Shown piece by piece: positions 7,758 to 16,513 of a stretch of 33,569 nt of DNA (positions are counted from its first letter, which is position 1; each line of letters starts with the position of its first letter). The stretch spans positions 1-33,569 of the forward strand of contig MGTX01000008.1 of NCBI GenBank assembly GCA_001799675.1, given 5' to 3'. The stretch is from Elusimicrobia bacterium GWA2_66_18. GTDB lineage: Bacteria; Elusimicrobiota; Elusimicrobia; UBA1565; UBA9628. The notes beneath the pieces were generated by a model, which did not search any database, had not been told where the DNA came from, and saw nothing but the letters and a program-made list of their open reading frames with translations. Position numbers and translations under genes: made by a program.

Positions 7758-9578
7758 TCAGCGCTTCGTGCCCTTCAATTCCACGACGAGGCGCTGGTAC
7801 TCGTCGCGCAAGCCGGCATCCACGGGGCGGCCCGCCCCCATCGAAAGAACGAGCGGCTCGATCTCCTTGAGCCGCTTGAGACGCCGACGCTTGTCCAGCA
7901 TGGCCCGCAACACGCCGGCCGGGTCGTCATAGGCGAGATCATCGTTGAGCAGGCGCGAGGCCGCGGCGCGCTCGGCCGGCTGGAGCGCGTCGAGCAGGCG
8001 CGGCCCCCAGGTCCCCTTGAGCGGGATCGAGCGCAGCGCTGCGACGATCTCGCGGGCGGAGGCGGACTCCAGATCATCGCTTTGGAGTTCGGACGTCAAA
8101 GCAGGGGTCTTCAACAAAACGCCGAGCAATTGAAGATCTGAAGGCGGCATGGCGGCAGCCATGATCGGATTATCCTTGGGTTGCGTGGAGGATCCAGCGG
8201 CGGCTAGACGGCGGTTGCTTTGAGGAATGGCCTTGCCGCCCGCGCGACGCAGCGAATCCTCGGTGATTCCCAGACGTGCGGCAAGACGCCTCACCCACTC
8301 ATCTTTGACTACATCATCCGGCGATTGCACGATCGTAATTAAAATCTCTTTCGCTATGGCGGACTTCGCCTCGGGCGTCAACTCGCCGGCCTTCTTAATC
8401 AGCAATTCCGTCTTGAACTCGACAAGATCCTTGCTCGTCTCATATCCGCCTTTGATTCTCTCGTATCTCCAGGATGGATCAAAATCCTGGGGAGTCGGCT
8501 CAAGTCCCGATCCAAGAGCGCCTTCAAGCGCCGCCAATCCCTTTGAGTGAAGCAGCTCATCCGGGTCTTTGCCTTCAGGCACGGTGCCGACAAGCACCTG
8601 AATGCCCGCGGCAATGGCCGCTTCAGCGCCGCGCACGGCCGCAGTTTGACCGGCGGCATCCGCATCGAAAACAACGAATATTTTTTCCGCGTAGCGTTTG
8701 ATCAGAGCCGCATGCTCCGCAGTCAGCGCGGTGCCCAGCGGAGCGCACGCATTCTTGAGGCCATGCTGATGGGCCGCTATCACGTCCATATATCCTTCCA
8801 TCAAGTGAGCCTTGCGTGCTTTGCGTGTTTCAGCCAAGCCTTCATAAAGCCCATAGAGCACACGACTCTTATTGAATACAGGCGATTCGGGGGAATTGAG
8901 ATATTTAGGTTCGCCATCTCCCATTGTCCGACCGCCGAAACCGACAAAAACCCCCTTCACATCGCGAATGGGAAATATGAAACGATCAAAGAAGTAGTCG
9001 CGAAACGATCCGTCCGCGCGCCGAGCGGCGAGGCCGCATCGAAGAAGCAAATCAGAGGCGAAACCATTCTTGACGGCCGCGGCGACCAAGGCGCCGTTGC
9101 GGGGAGCATAACCCAGCAGGAACCCATCAACGGAGGCCTTACTGAGATGGCGCTTGGCCGCATAGGCCCGAGCCAATTGAGCGCCCGGATCCTTTTTCAG
9201 CAGGTTATGATAGTGTTGCGCCGCAAATTCGTTGGCCTCGCGCATTTTGAGGCGCTCTTTTTCCTGAGGCCCAAGCTCGCGGTCGGCCTCGATCTTGACG
9301 CCGACGCGCGCGGCCAGCTTCTCTGCGGCCTCGGTGAAAGTGAGGTTCTCGGTCTTCATCACGAAGGAGAAGGCGTCGCCCCCTTCGCCGCAACCGAAGC
9401 AGTGGAAGGTCTGGCGCTCTGGACTGACGATGAACGAGGGGCTGCGCTCCTGGTGGAAGGGGCAGCGAGCCTTCAGACTTCGCCCCGTCCGGGTCAGTTG
9501 GACGCACTCCCCCACCAGTTCGACGATGTCGAGCCGGGTGCGGATGAGTTCCAGCGTCTCAGGGGATATCAATGCCAT
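7758..9578 (-). CDS. dnaG: DNA primase
   Basis: Makes RNA primers for replication forks. The frame is open to 9671, but the start at 9578 (MALISPET) is chosen. It has AAGG 7 bases upstream, matches the usual DnaG N-terminus, and avoids overlap with the terminator-like hairpin at 9601-9632. This gives 606 residues, normal for the family. The N-terminal CHC2 zinc finger uses Cys39, His42, Cys60 and Cys63 ([11 protein letters not shown] and CFGCGEGGD). The RNA-polymerase core follows, with the TOPRIM motifs [13 protein letters not shown] and VFDADAAG, then a less conserved C-terminal DnaB-binding region. The middle of the gene (about 8150-9200) is visibly AT-richer than both flanks. Confidence 0.96.
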   Translation of the reverse strand: MALISPETLELIRTRLDIVELVGECVQLTRTGRSLKARCPFHQERSPSFIVSPERQTFHCFGCGEGGDAFSFVMKTENLTFTEAAEKLAARVGVKIEADRELGPQEKERLKMREANEFAAQHYHNLLKKDPGAQLARAYAAKRHLSKASVDGFLLGYAPRNGALVAAAVKNGFASDLLLRCGLAARRADGSFRDYFFDRFIFPIRDVKGVFVGFGGRTMGDGEPKYLNSPESPVFNKSRVLYGLYEGLAETRKARKAHLMEGYMDVIAAHQHGLKNACAPLGTALTAEHAALIKRYAEKIFVVFDADAAGQTAAVRGAEAAIAAGIQVLVGTVPEGKDPDELLHSKGLAALEGALGSGLEPTPQDFDPSWRYERIKGGYETSKDLVEFKTELLIKKAGELTPEAKSAIAKEILITIVQSPDDVVKDEWVRRLAARLGITEDSLRRAGGKAIPQSNRRLAAAGSSTQPKDNPIMAAAMPPSDLQLLGVLLKTPALTSELQSDDLESASAREIVAALRSIPLKGTWGPRLLDALQPAERAAASRLLNDDLAYDDPAGVLRAMLDKRRRLKRLKEIEPLVLSMGAGRPVDAGLRDEYQRLVVELKGTKR

Positions 9579-9600
9579 GGCGCCTTGAAAAAATCGGAAA

Positions 9601-9632
9601 GCCGGCGCCGTTCCCACGGGAACGGCGCCGGC
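9601..9632 (-). terminator. Hairpin between rpsU and dnaG (attenuator/terminator)
   Basis: A perfect 14-bp GC-rich inverted repeat, 9601-9614 with 9619-9632, and a 4-base loop. In the direction of transcription it is followed by TTTCCGATTTTTTC, an interrupted U-tract, so termination is probably partial. E. coli carries a terminator at this same spot between rpsU and dnaG, which lowers primase relative to S21. Confidence 0.72.
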
Positions 9633-9645
9633 TCGCGTCGCCGTC

Positions 9646-9843
9646 TTAGGGAACGCGGCGCCGCTTGGCACGTCGCATCTTGCGGCGAGCTTCGGCAGCC
9701 TTCAGCTTACGCTTGACGGCCGGCGATGCGTAGTGCTCGCGTCTCTTGACTTCCTTCAGAACGCCGTTACGCTCGCACTCGCGCTTGAAACGACGCAGAG
9801 CCTCTTCGAGCCCCTCGCCTTCTCTTAATTTAACGAAAACCAT
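9646..9843 (-). CDS. rpsU: 30S ribosomal protein S21
   Basis: 65 residues, strongly basic, the usual S21 length. It starts MVFVKLREGEGLEEALRRFK, contains KRREHYASPAVKRK and ends in an Arg/Lys-rich tail, all typical of S21. S21 is a late-assembling small-subunit protein near the anti-Shine-Dalgarno region. AAGGTGGT lies upstream of the ATG, a strong if slightly distant ribosome-binding site. It sits 38 bases after the HIT gene and starts the rpsU-dnaG-rpoD order. Confidence 0.96.
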   Translation of the reverse strand: MVFVKLREGEGLEEALRRFKRECERNGVLKEVKRREHYASPAVKRKLKAAEARRKMRRAKRRRVP

Positions 9844-9881
9844 TCAGTGATTCACCACCTTTCCGATGTCGGAACATAGAT

Positions 9882-10220
9882 TCAACCCGGCGGCCACTCC
9901 ATCGGCCGACCGGCCAAAAGATGATAATGCAGATGCGCCACGGACTGTCCGGCCCCGCGCCCGTCGTTCGTCACCAGCCGGAACGACGCGAGCTTCGCAT
10001 CTTTGGCGACCCGGCACGCCACGCGCTGCAGGTGACCCAAAAGGGCCCCATCCTCGTCCGTCGACGCGGAAAGCGCCCCCAAATGTTTCTTGGGAACCAC
10101 CAACACATGCGTCGGGGCCTGGGGATTGACGTCCGCGAAGACCAGCGCTTGCTCGTCCTCATGGACGATATGGGCGTCAATCTCGCGTCGGACGATCCGG
10201 CAGAACAGGCAGTCGGCCAT
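9882..10220 (-). CDS. HIT-family (HinT-like) purine nucleotide hydrolase
   Basis: 112 residues. The frame runs further upstream only through a TTG; the ATG at 10220 (MADCLFCRIV) fits the family start and the promoter at 10234-10262. The CLFCRI N-terminus is the zinc-binding-type start of HinT proteins. The catalytic histidine triad is in GQSVAHLHYHLLAGRPMEWPPG. Family members hydrolyse AMP-lysine or other nucleoside phosphoramidates. The conserved WPPG C-terminus supports the HinT/PKCI branch over Fhit or GalT. It lies between rsmE and rpsU and is probably co-transcribed with rpsU. Confidence 0.93.
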   Translation of the reverse strand: MADCLFCRIVRREIDAHIVHEDEQALVFADVNPQAPTHVLVVPKKHLGALSASTDEDGALLGHLQRVACRVAKDAKLASFRLVTNDGRGAGQSVAHLHYHLLAGRPMEWPPG

Positions 10221-10233
10221 CAACTTAATGGGG

Positions 10234-10262
10234 AGTATATCCTTATGGTCTGATTCCGGCAA
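10234..10262 (-). promoter_or_regulatory. Promoter before the HIT gene
   Basis: TTGCCG (10262-10257) and TATACT (10239-10234) on the minus strand are 17 bases apart. Transcription would start about 10227, giving a leader of only a few bases. It would let the HIT-rpsU-dnaG-rpoD cluster be expressed independently of the heat-shock cluster upstream. Confidence 0.55.
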
Positions 10263-10290
10263 GGGCCCTCAGCCCCCTCTCCGGCTGGGC

Positions 10291-11064
10291 CTAAAGGGCC
10301 CCGAACTCGTACTGCACAAGGGTGACGGCCGCAGACGCGGCGGTCTCGGAGCGCAAGATGCGCGGTCCCATGCCGAAGACCAGAGATCCCCCAGCCTCCG
10401 CCAGCTCGACTTCCTCCTCACTAAATCCTCCCTCGGGACCGACGAAGAGATGGACCTCGAGCGGCTGCGCGCCGCGCTTCTGGTCAGCCTCGCGCAGGGC
10501 CAGGCGCAGGGTCTCGGCCGCTACCGTTGCCTTCATGCCTTCCCAGGCCATCAGCACGAGTCCCCGGTCCTTGCAGGCGCGGATGGCGTCGCGGAACTGG
10601 ACCGGCTCGCGCACCACGGGAAGGTCGGCGCGGGCGCACTGCTTGGCCGCGGCCATGACGATGCGGGCCCAACGCTCCTGCTTGGACTTGGCGCGATCGA
10701 CCTCGTACAGGAGGACGACGGTGCGCGGCGTGAGCACCGGCACGATGGAGGCCACGCCAAGTTCGGTCGCCTTCTCGAGGGCGTAGTCCCAATGTCTGGC
10801 CTTGAGCAGGCCCATATAGAGGTGCACGCGCACGGGCGCGCGGACGTCGTCGTCCTTGAGTGTGGCGGTGAGTTTCCCCATGACGGAACCGTCGGCGTTG
10901 ACGGTCTCGATGACCCCCTCGAAGCGCCCTCCCTGGCCGTCGAAGAGGGCCAGGGACTGACCCTTGGCATAGCGCAGGACCTTGACGACGTGGAAGGCTT
11001 CCGGGCCGGTCAGACGGAAAGACTTCGTCTGGATGTCTTCGGGGGCGACGAAGAACTGGGGCAT
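10291..11064 (-). CDS. rsmE: 16S rRNA m3U1498 methyltransferase
   Basis: About 257 residues, normal for RsmE. The open frame extends to 11154, but the ATG at 11064 (MPQFFVAPED) matches the family start and lies 5 bases after the dnaJ stop. The SPOUT C-terminal signature is clear: LFVGPEGGFSEEEVELAEA and LGPRILRSETAA (written here as GMGPRILRSETAA), which form the knotted SAM site. The N-terminal PUA-like domain covers about residues 1-70. It methylates uridine 1498 of 16S rRNA. dnaJ followed by (prmA and) rsmE is a known arrangement in Bacillus-type heat-shock operons; prmA is absent here. Confidence 0.94.
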   Translation of the reverse strand: MPQFFVAPEDIQTKSFRLTGPEAFHVVKVLRYAKGQSLALFDGQGGRFEGVIETVNADGSVMGKLTATLKDDDVRAPVRVHLYMGLLKARHWDYALEKATELGVASIVPVLTPRTVVLLYEVDRAKSKQERWARIVMAAAKQCARADLPVVREPVQFRDAIRACKDRGLVLMAWEGMKATVAAETLRLALREADQKRGAQPLEVHLFVGPEGGFSEEEVELAEAGGSLVFGMGPRILRSETAASAAVTLVQYEFGAL

Positions 11065-11068
11065 AGGC

Positions 11069-12199
11069 TCAATCCTTGCCGAAGAGGCGGCCGAACACGC
11101 CGGGGTCGCCCGGAGCGGCACGCGCGGCCTCGAAGGCCTTGCGCAGGTCCTCAAAGAGCTCGCGCTGCCGGGCGTTCAACTCGCGCGGCACGTCCACGCG
11201 GATGTGGACGAGGAGATCTCCCCGCCCGCGGCCGTGTAGCTTCGGCATACCCTTCTCGCGCACGCGGAAGGTCGCACCCCCCTGGACTCCGGCGGGGATC
11301 TTGACCTTCACGGGCTCCCCCTCGAGGGTCGGGACATCCGCCGTGCCGCCAAGCGCGGCCGTGGCTACGTCGACGCCCGCCGTCAGCGACAGGTCGTCCT
11401 CGTGACGCTCGAAACGCGGGTCCGGCTTGACCTTCACGTGCACGTAGAGGTCGCCGGATTGGCCGCCGTGCGGGGAGGCTTCGCCCTCGCCGGAGATGCG
11501 CAAAGTCGCGCCGTCATAGATGCCGGGCGGTATCTTCACCTTGATCTCGGCATCGCGCCGGATCCGCCCCTGGCCGCGACAATCCTTGCAGGGATTCTCA
11601 ATAACCTGACCCTCGCCCGCGCAACTCTGGCAAGTCTGGGACATGGAGAAGAATCCTTGGGAGAACTGGACGCGTCCCTGACCACGGCATTGCTGACAAC
11701 GCTTGGCTCCCGTGCCGGGTTTGGCGCCGGTCCCGCGGCACGTCCCGCAGGCCTCGGCCCGGCTGAAGTTCAGCGGCAACTGCGTGCCCCTAAACGCGTC
11801 CTCGAGCGTGACCTCGGCCTCGTACTTCAGGTCCGAGCCCTGCGCCGCGCGATGCCGGCCGCCGCCGCCCCTACCTCCGAAGAAGTTCTCAAAGAGGTCT
11901 CCGAAGACCTCATTGACGTCCACGCCCTGGCCGAACCCCTCAAAACCGGCCCCGCCGGGGCCGCCGGCCGCGCCGGCGTTGACCCCGGCCTCGCCGTACT
12001 GGTCGTAGAGCTTGCGCTTCTTGTCGTCAGAGAGCGCCTCGTATGCCGAGTTGATCTTGCGGAACTTTTCCTCCGCATCCTTGTTGCCCGGATTACGGTC
12101 CGGATGATGCTTCATGGCGAGCTTGCGGTAGGCGGCCTTGATCTCCGCCGCCGTCGCGTTGCGCGTCAGCCCCAACAATGAATAATAGTCGTCGGCCAT
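11069..12199 (-). CDS. dnaJ: Chaperone DnaJ (Hsp40)
   Basis: 376 residues with the full class I layout. The J domain (1-70) has HPD at 32-34, which stimulates the DnaK ATPase. A Gly/Phe-rich linker covers about 75-120. Four CxxCxGxG zinc repeats follow ([32 protein letters not shown]), then the two client-binding beta domains. AAAGG lies 8 bases before the ATG. It follows dnaK with a hairpin in the gap and is followed within 5 bases by rsmE. Confidence 0.98.
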   Translation of the reverse strand: MADDYYSLLGLTRNATAAEIKAAYRKLAMKHHPDRNPGNKDAEEKFRKINSAYEALSDDKKRKLYDQYGEAGVNAGAAGGPGGAGFEGFGQGVDVNEVFGDLFENFFGGRGGGGRHRAAQGSDLKYEAEVTLEDAFRGTQLPLNFSRAEACGTCRGTGAKPGTGAKRCQQCRGQGRVQFSQGFFSMSQTCQSCAGEGQVIENPCKDCRGQGRIRRDAEIKVKIPPGIYDGATLRISGEGEASPHGGQSGDLYVHVKVKPDPRFERHEDDLSLTAGVDVATAALGGTADVPTLEGEPVKVKIPAGVQGGATFRVREKGMPKLHGRGRGDLLVHIRVDVPRELNARQRELFEDLRKAFEAARAAPGDPGVFGRLFGKD

Positions 12200-12216
12200 T
12201 TAACTTGCCTTTCGAA

Positions 12217-12239
12217 TCCGGCGCCCAAAGGGCGCCGGA
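12217..12239 (-). promoter_or_regulatory. Hairpin between dnaK and dnaJ
   Basis: A perfect 10-bp stem, 12217-12226 with 12230-12239, and an AAA loop. No U-tract follows; instead it runs into the dnaJ ribosome-binding site. It is therefore more likely an mRNA-stability or processing element, setting a DnaK:DnaJ ratio, than a terminator. Confidence 0.55.
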
Positions 12240-12252
12240 CTCGGATGGCGGC

Positions 12253-14109
12253 CTAGCGAGGCGACTCCTTATTTTCTTCGACGACTTCGGCGTCCACCAC
12301 GCCGTCGCCGGTCTTCTTGGCGTCCTTGGCGTCCGCCCCCGCCGCGCCGGCCTTAGCCGCCTCGGCCTTGTACATCTCTTCGGCGAGCTTGTGAGACGCC
12401 TTCATCAACGTCTCCTTGGCCTTGTTGATGGCCTCGAGGTCGTCGCCCTTCAGCGCCTCCTTAAGCTCCGAGACGCCACGGTCGATATTCTGCCGGTCCT
12501 CGGCCGAGACCTTGTCTCCGTGTTCCTTCAGCGCCTTCTCTGCGGAGAACAGAAGCGAGTCGGCCTCGTTCTTGGCCGTGACCTTCTCCTTGAACTTCTT
12601 GTCGTCGTCGGCGAACTGCTCGGCCTGCTTGACGAACTTCTCGATCTCGGCCTTGTCGAGCTTGTTCGGCGCCGAGATGGTGATGTGGTGCGCCTTCCTG
12701 GTGCCCAGGTCCTCGGCCTTCACGTTGAGAATGCCGTTGGCGTCGATGGAGAAGGACACCTTGATCTGGGGCATACCGCGCGGGGCCGGCGGAATGCCGT
12801 CCAGATCGAACTTTCCCAAGCTCACGTTGTCCGTCGCCTTCGGACGCTCGCCCTGGAGGACCTGCACCGTCACGGCCGGCTGGTTGTCCGCGGCAGTCGA
12901 GAATATCTGCGACTTCTCGACGGGGATGGTCGTGTTGCGCTCGATGAGCGGGGTCATGACGCCGCCCAGGGTTTCGATGCCGAGCGTCAGGGGTGTGACG
13001 TCGAGCAGGAGGACATCCTTGACCTCGCCGGTCAGTACCGCGGCCTGCACGGCCGCTCCCGCGGCCACGCACTCCATGGGATCGATGCCTCGCTCGAGCT
13101 TCTTGCCCACATAGTCCTCGACGAACTTCTGGACGATGGGCATGCGCGTGGGACCGCCGACCAGGATGATCTTGGTGATGTCGGAGGCCTTCAGCTTCGC
13201 GTCGGTCAGGGCCGTCTCGATGGAGGCCTTGCAGCGCTTGACGATGGGCTCAACGAGGGATTCGAGCTTCGCCCGGCTCAGCTTCATCGCCAGATGCTTG
13301 GGCGCGTTGTCGACGGCCGTCAGGTACGGGAGGTTCATGTCGGTCTCGAACGTCGTCGAGAGTTCGATCTTAGCCTTCTCGACGGCCTCGCGCACGCGTT
13401 GTGTCGCCATCGGGTCCTTGCGGACGTCTGCCCCGGTCTCCTTCTTGAACTCGGAGGAGACGAAATCGAGGAGCACGTTGTCCATGTCGGTGCCGCCGAG
13501 CTGAGTGTCGCCCGAGGTTGAAACCACCTCGAAGACGCCGCCGCCGAAGTCCATGATCGTAACGTCGAGAGTGCCTCCGCCCAGGTCGAAGACCATGATC
13601 TTCTCGTCTTTTCCCTTCTTGTCGATGCCGTAGGCCAGGCAGGCGGCCGTCGGCTCGTTGACGATGCGCACGACCTCGAGACCGGCGATCGTGCCCGCGT
13701 CCTTGGTCGCCTGGCGTTGGTTGTCGTTGAAGTAGGCCGGAACGGTGATGACCGCCTTCTCGATCTTGTCGCCGAGGAACGCTTCCGCGTCGCGCCTCAC
13801 CTTCTGGAGCAGATAGGCGGAGAGCTGCTGCGGCGTGTACTCCTTGCCGTCCGGGGCCTTGAACTTGAAGTCCGAGCCCATCTTCCGCTTAAAAGCCATG
13901 AACGTGCCCTCAGGGTTGGCGACGGCCTGGCGACGAGCCGGCTCGCCGACAAGCAGCTGTCCGTCCTTAGCGAACGCCACGTAGGACGGAAACGCCTTGC
14001 CGCCGATGGACGTGCCCTCGGCCGATGGGATGATGGTGGTCTTTCCGCCCTCCATCACCGACGCCGCCGTGTTCGAAGTGCCCAAGTCGATTCCAATGAT
14101 CTTGCTCAT
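12253..14109 (-). CDS. dnaK: Chaperone DnaK (Hsp70)
   Basis: 618 residues. The start at 14109 ([14 protein letters not shown]) is chosen over one four codons upstream because GGAGGA sits 4 bases before it and it matches the family. The nucleotide-binding domain (about 1-385) has [10 protein letters not shown], the [12 protein letters not shown] phosphate-2 motif and [12 protein letters not shown]. The linker is [13 protein letters not shown], and the substrate-binding domain and lid follow. The C-terminus ends in an Ala/Lys-rich tail and [15 protein letters not shown], related to the usual EEVKDK-like end. The GTSNT (not GTTNS) start is common in many phyla. Part of hrcA-grpE-dnaK-dnaJ. Confidence 0.98.
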   Translation of the reverse strand: MSKIIGIDLGTSNTAASVMEGGKTTIIPSAEGTSIGGKAFPSYVAFAKDGQLLVGEPARRQAVANPEGTFMAFKRKMGSDFKFKAPDGKEYTPQQLSAYLLQKVRRDAEAFLGDKIEKAVITVPAYFNDNQRQATKDAGTIAGLEVVRIVNEPTAACLAYGIDKKGKDEKIMVFDLGGGTLDVTIMDFGGGVFEVVSTSGDTQLGGTDMDNVLLDFVSSEFKKETGADVRKDPMATQRVREAVEKAKIELSTTFETDMNLPYLTAVDNAPKHLAMKLSRAKLESLVEPIVKRCKASIETALTDAKLKASDITKIILVGGPTRMPIVQKFVEDYVGKKLERGIDPMECVAAGAAVQAAVLTGEVKDVLLLDVTPLTLGIETLGGVMTPLIERNTTIPVEKSQIFSTAADNQPAVTVQVLQGERPKATDNVSLGKFDLDGIPPAPRGMPQIKVSFSIDANGILNVKAEDLGTRKAHHITISAPNKLDKAEIEKFVKQAEQFADDDKKFKEKVTAKNEADSLLFSAEKALKEHGDKVSAEDRQNIDRGVSELKEALKGDDLEAINKAKETLMKASHKLAEEMYKAEAAKAGAAGADAKDAKKTGDGVVDAEVVEENKESPR

Positions 14110-14139
14110 AAGTTCCTCCAAATATCCACTGCGACGCCG

Positions 14140-14637
14140 CTACCCCTTCTTCTGCAGGCGCACCTTTGCGGTGCGCAAGACCTTATCGCCGAGGAGGAAG
14201 CCTGCCTGTAGGACCTCGGCGACCGAACCCTCGTCGTAGCCCGGCTTGTCCGTGAAGCCGAAAGCCTCCTGACGGTGCGGATCGAACGGCTTGCCCAAAG
14301 AATCCAGACGCGACACCCCTTCCTCGAGGAAGAGCTTCTCGTATTCACGGAAGATCGCGTCCAAGCCCTTGGCGAGCGGCGTGTCCGAATAGCCCGTCGC
14401 CACTTCCTCGTGCGCATGCTGGAGCAGGTCGTAAAGAGGCAATAGTTTCGCGATGACCTCGGCGCGGCCCGACTTAAACCACTCAGGCTTCTCTCGGTCC
14501 ACACGCTTGCGATAGTTCTCGAACTCGGCCTTCAAACGCAGCAGCTGCCCATAGTAATCAGGCTCGGGCTGCTTTTCTACGGAATCTGGAGGAGGGCCGC
14601 TCTCCGCTGGATTTGGAAGCGACGCTTCCTCGCTCAC
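14140..14637 (-). CDS. grpE: Nucleotide exchange factor GrpE
   Basis: 165 residues from a GTG at 14637 that overlaps the hrcA stop (GTGA), with GGAGGA at the proper distance upstream. An ATG seven codons earlier is possible. After a disordered acidic start comes the long GrpE coiled coil (YGQLLRLKAEFENYRKRVDR) and then the beta-wing end, with PGYDEGSVAEVLQAGFLLGDK and VLRTAKVRLQ, the family signature 'V..V...GY...D.VLR.A.V.V'. It releases ADP from DnaK. The gene lies 30 bases upstream of dnaK. Confidence 0.95.
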   Translation of the reverse strand: MSEEASLPNPAESGPPPDSVEKQPEPDYYGQLLRLKAEFENYRKRVDREKPEWFKSGRAEVIAKLLPLYDLLQHAHEEVATGYSDTPLAKGLDAIFREYEKLFLEEGVSRLDSLGKPFDPHRQEAFGFTDKPGYDEGSVAEVLQAGFLLGDKVLRTAKVRLQKKG

Positions 14638-15716
14638 GACACTTCCTCCAGGTCCCACTCGCTCAGGCGCGCCTCAACGAGGCGGCTGACATAGTCGACT
14701 AGACCCATCATTTTGGAGTACTCCATGCGCTTGGAGCCCAGTATCCCGAGAACTCCCAGCACCTGGTCGCCATGGCGGTACACATGGGTCACGAGGCTGG
14801 CGGAACGAAGTTCCGGCAAGCCCGACTCCGCGCCGATGCGCACGCGCGAGGTTTTCTTCGCGTCCCGGGGCAGGCGAAGTTCGTCTTCGAGAAGGCTCGC
14901 CAGGCGGCTCTTCTCGCCCATGACACGCATGAGAGACTGGACCGTCTTGAGGTCGCCGAACTGCTCGGCTTGGCTTAGGATATTGTCGGCGCCATCGACG
15001 TAGATGGACTCGGGCGAGACCACGCGCCCGACCTCGGTCAGGAGCTCCCCGGCCAGGCCCGTCAACTCTTGGAACTCGCGCTCCATCTGCGCAAGCTTGG
15101 TCATGACCGTGGCCTGAGCCTGGTCCACGGAGCAGCCGCGGATGCTCTCATTGAGGAAACGGTTGAGGGTGTTGACCTGGCGGGCGCTCGGCGCGAAGGT
15201 GAGCGAGATGGGCCAATGGCGGACCAGGCCGGAGTCGGTCACGAGCACGCCCAGGACGTTGCGCCCGCCGAGCGGGAGAAGCTCCAGGCGCTTGATCGAC
15301 TGCTGCCGCATCTGCGGCGACAGCACGATGCCCGCGCCGTGGGAGACTCGGGAGAGCAGGCGCGAGGTCTCGGAGAGAAGGGTATCGAGTTCCTCGATGC
15401 GGCTCTCGTACTGCTCCTCGATCTGCGCCTTCTCGCCTGCGGCCAGGCGCTGCACGTCGGAGAGATAGTCCACGAAGAAACGGTAGCCCTTGTCCGTGGG
15501 CTCGCGCCCGGCGGAGGTGTGGGGCTGGTGGAGGTAGCCCTCATTCTCCAACTCCTGGAGGATGCCGCGGATACTGGCACTGGAGAGATCAAGCCCCGCT
15601 TCCTCCGCGATGAGCGAAGAGGAGACGGCCCGGGAGGTCTTGACGTAATAATGGACGATCCACTGCAGGAGGTGGCGCTTGCGCCGTTCGACAACCTCGG
15701 GCTTGAGCTGTCTCAT
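14634..15716 (-). CDS. hrcA: Heat-inducible transcription repressor HrcA
   Basis: 360 residues. The N-terminal winged helix (about 1-80) includes SSSLIAEEAGLDLSSASIRG and LENEGYLHQPHTSAGREPT, the strongly conserved HrcA block. It continues with KGYRFFVDYL, a GAF-like dimerisation domain, and a C-terminal IGAESGLPELRSASLVTHVY block. HrcA represses chaperone operons by binding CIRCE and is stabilised by GroEL. A CIRCE-like repeat lies directly upstream, so autoregulation is expected. There is no clear Shine-Dalgarno sequence before the ATG. Confidence 0.96.
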   Translation of the reverse strand: MRQLKPEVVERRKRHLLQWIVHYYVKTSRAVSSSLIAEEAGLDLSSASIRGILQELENEGYLHQPHTSAGREPTDKGYRFFVDYLSDVQRLAAGEKAQIEEQYESRIEELDTLLSETSRLLSRVSHGAGIVLSPQMRQQSIKRLELLPLGGRNVLGVLVTDSGLVRHWPISLTFAPSARQVNTLNRFLNESIRGCSVDQAQATVMTKLAQMEREFQELTGLAGELLTEVGRVVSPESIYVDGADNILSQAEQFGDLKTVQSLMRVMGEKSRLASLLEDELRLPRDAKKTSRVRIGAESGLPELRSASLVTHVYRHGDQVLGVLGILGSKRMEYSKMMGLVDYVSRLVEARLSEWDLEEVS

Positions 15717-15733
15717 CGTCAGTGTTGCGTAAG

Positions 15734-15760
15734 TTGGCAGTCAATATGCACGATTGCCAG
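15734..15760 (-). promoter_or_regulatory. CIRCE-like HrcA operator
   Basis: Two 9-base arms, TTGGCAGTC (15734-15742) and GATTGCCAG (15752-15760), are inverted around exactly 9 bases. The CIRCE consensus is TTAGCACTC-N9-GAGTGCTAA. The arms match it at 7/9 and 6/9, and each other at 7/9. The element overlaps the predicted transcription start of hrcA, ideal for repression. Confidence 0.8.
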
Positions 15761-15763
15761 TAA

Positions 15764-15792
15764 ATTATAAAACAACTCCCCGTGAAATGCAA
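15764..15792 (-). promoter_or_regulatory. Promoter of hrcA-grpE-dnaK-dnaJ-rsmE
   Basis: On the minus strand TTGCAT (15792-15787) and a perfect TATAAT (15769-15764) are 17 bases apart. The start would be about 15757, inside the CIRCE-like repeat, leaving a leader of about 40 bases. Confidence 0.72.
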
Positions 15793-15810
15793 TGCCCAGC
15801 TCGCCTCCGC

Positions 15811-16434
15811 CTACCTTTTACCGAGAAGCTCGGCGATCTTCGCGCCGGATATCACTTCGTCTATGAGCCCGTAGGTCTTGGCCTCTTCGGACGACATGTA
15901 GTAGTTGCGCTCCATGTCCGCCGAGACCTTGGCGAAGGTCTGGCCGGTGTGCTTGGCCATGATCTCCTCAAGGACCTTGCGGGTGTGCGCCATCTCCTTG
16001 GCCTCGACGATGATGTCGGTGGCCTGGCCGGAGATTCCTCCCACGAGAGGCTGGTGGATCATGATGCGCGAGTTCGGCAAGGCGTAGCGCTTGCCCTTGG
16101 AGCCGGCCGCGAGGATGACCGCGCCGAAGCTCATGGCCATGCCCATGCAGATTGTGGTGATCGGCGACTTAATGAACTGCATCGTGTCGTATACCGCCAG
16201 GCCCGCGGTGACCATGCCTCCGGGGGAGTTGATGTAGAGGTTGATGTCCTTGGTGCTGTCGTCGCTGTCGAGGTACAGGAGTTGGGCGATGAGGGTGTTG
16301 GCCGAGTCGGTGGTGAACTCGCCCTCGTAGCCACCGACGAAGATGATGCGGTCCTTCAGAAGCCGCGAGTAGATATCGTAGCCGATGACGGAGCCCTGGG
16401 AGGCGCGTTCGATGACTTGGGGGATCAGGTTCAT
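15811..16434 (-). CDS. clpP: ClpP-family protease subunit with altered nucleophile motif
   Basis: 207 residues from the ATG at 16434 ([14 protein letters not shown]); the longer open frame upstream lacks family features. ClpP hallmarks are [37 protein letters not shown] and [10 protein letters not shown]. The triad is Ser102, His127 and Asp173. The motif around the serine reads GMAMSFGA where ordinary ClpP has GQAASMGA, so the chamber wall differs although catalytic residues remain. clpX, clpA and tig are not nearby, so this could be a second ClpP paralog working with another. It lies upstream of hrcA in the same direction but behind the hrcA promoter, and divergent from the methyltransferase gene. 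Confidence 0.92.
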   Translation of the reverse strand: MNLIPQVIERASQGSVIGYDIYSRLLKDRIIFVGGYEGEFTTDSANTLIAQLLYLDSDDSTKDINLYINSPGGMVTAGLAVYDTMQFIKSPITTICMGMAMSFGAVILAAGSKGKRYALPNSRIMIHQPLVGGISGQATDIIVEAKEMAHTRKVLEEIMAKHTGQTFAKVSADMERNYYMSSEEAKTYGLIDEVISGAKIAELLGKR

Positions 16435-16500
16435 GGGGATGAGTGAAGCAAAAACCACCCGCACGGCGCAAATGCCCGGGGGTCTGTCGGGATGAAAGGC

Positions 16501-16506
16501 TATAAT
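16501..16506 (+). promoter_or_regulatory. -10 box for the methyltransferase gene
   Basis: A perfect TATAAT lies 7 bases before the ATG at 16514. The first in-frame ATG, at 16505, overlaps the box and could not be in the transcript, so 16514 is the likelier start of a leaderless mRNA. No good -35 is seen at 16-18 bases. Confidence 0.45.
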
Positions 16507-16513
16507 GGAAAGC

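Noticed and set aside
6680-7870. 396-codon open frame on the plus strand opposite rpoD
   Set aside because: Antisense shadow of rpoD. Its repeated LGD/LVEL pattern mirrors the codon bias of the real gene.
10262-10293. Possible terminator after rsmE (GGCC/CAGCC stem)
   Set aside because: The stem is interrupted and no U-tract follows; I cannot separate it from ordinary GC-rich sequence.
12178-13521. 447-codon open frame on the plus strand opposite dnaK
   Set aside because: Antisense shadow of dnaK, with Arg/Leu/His-rich composition and no domain.
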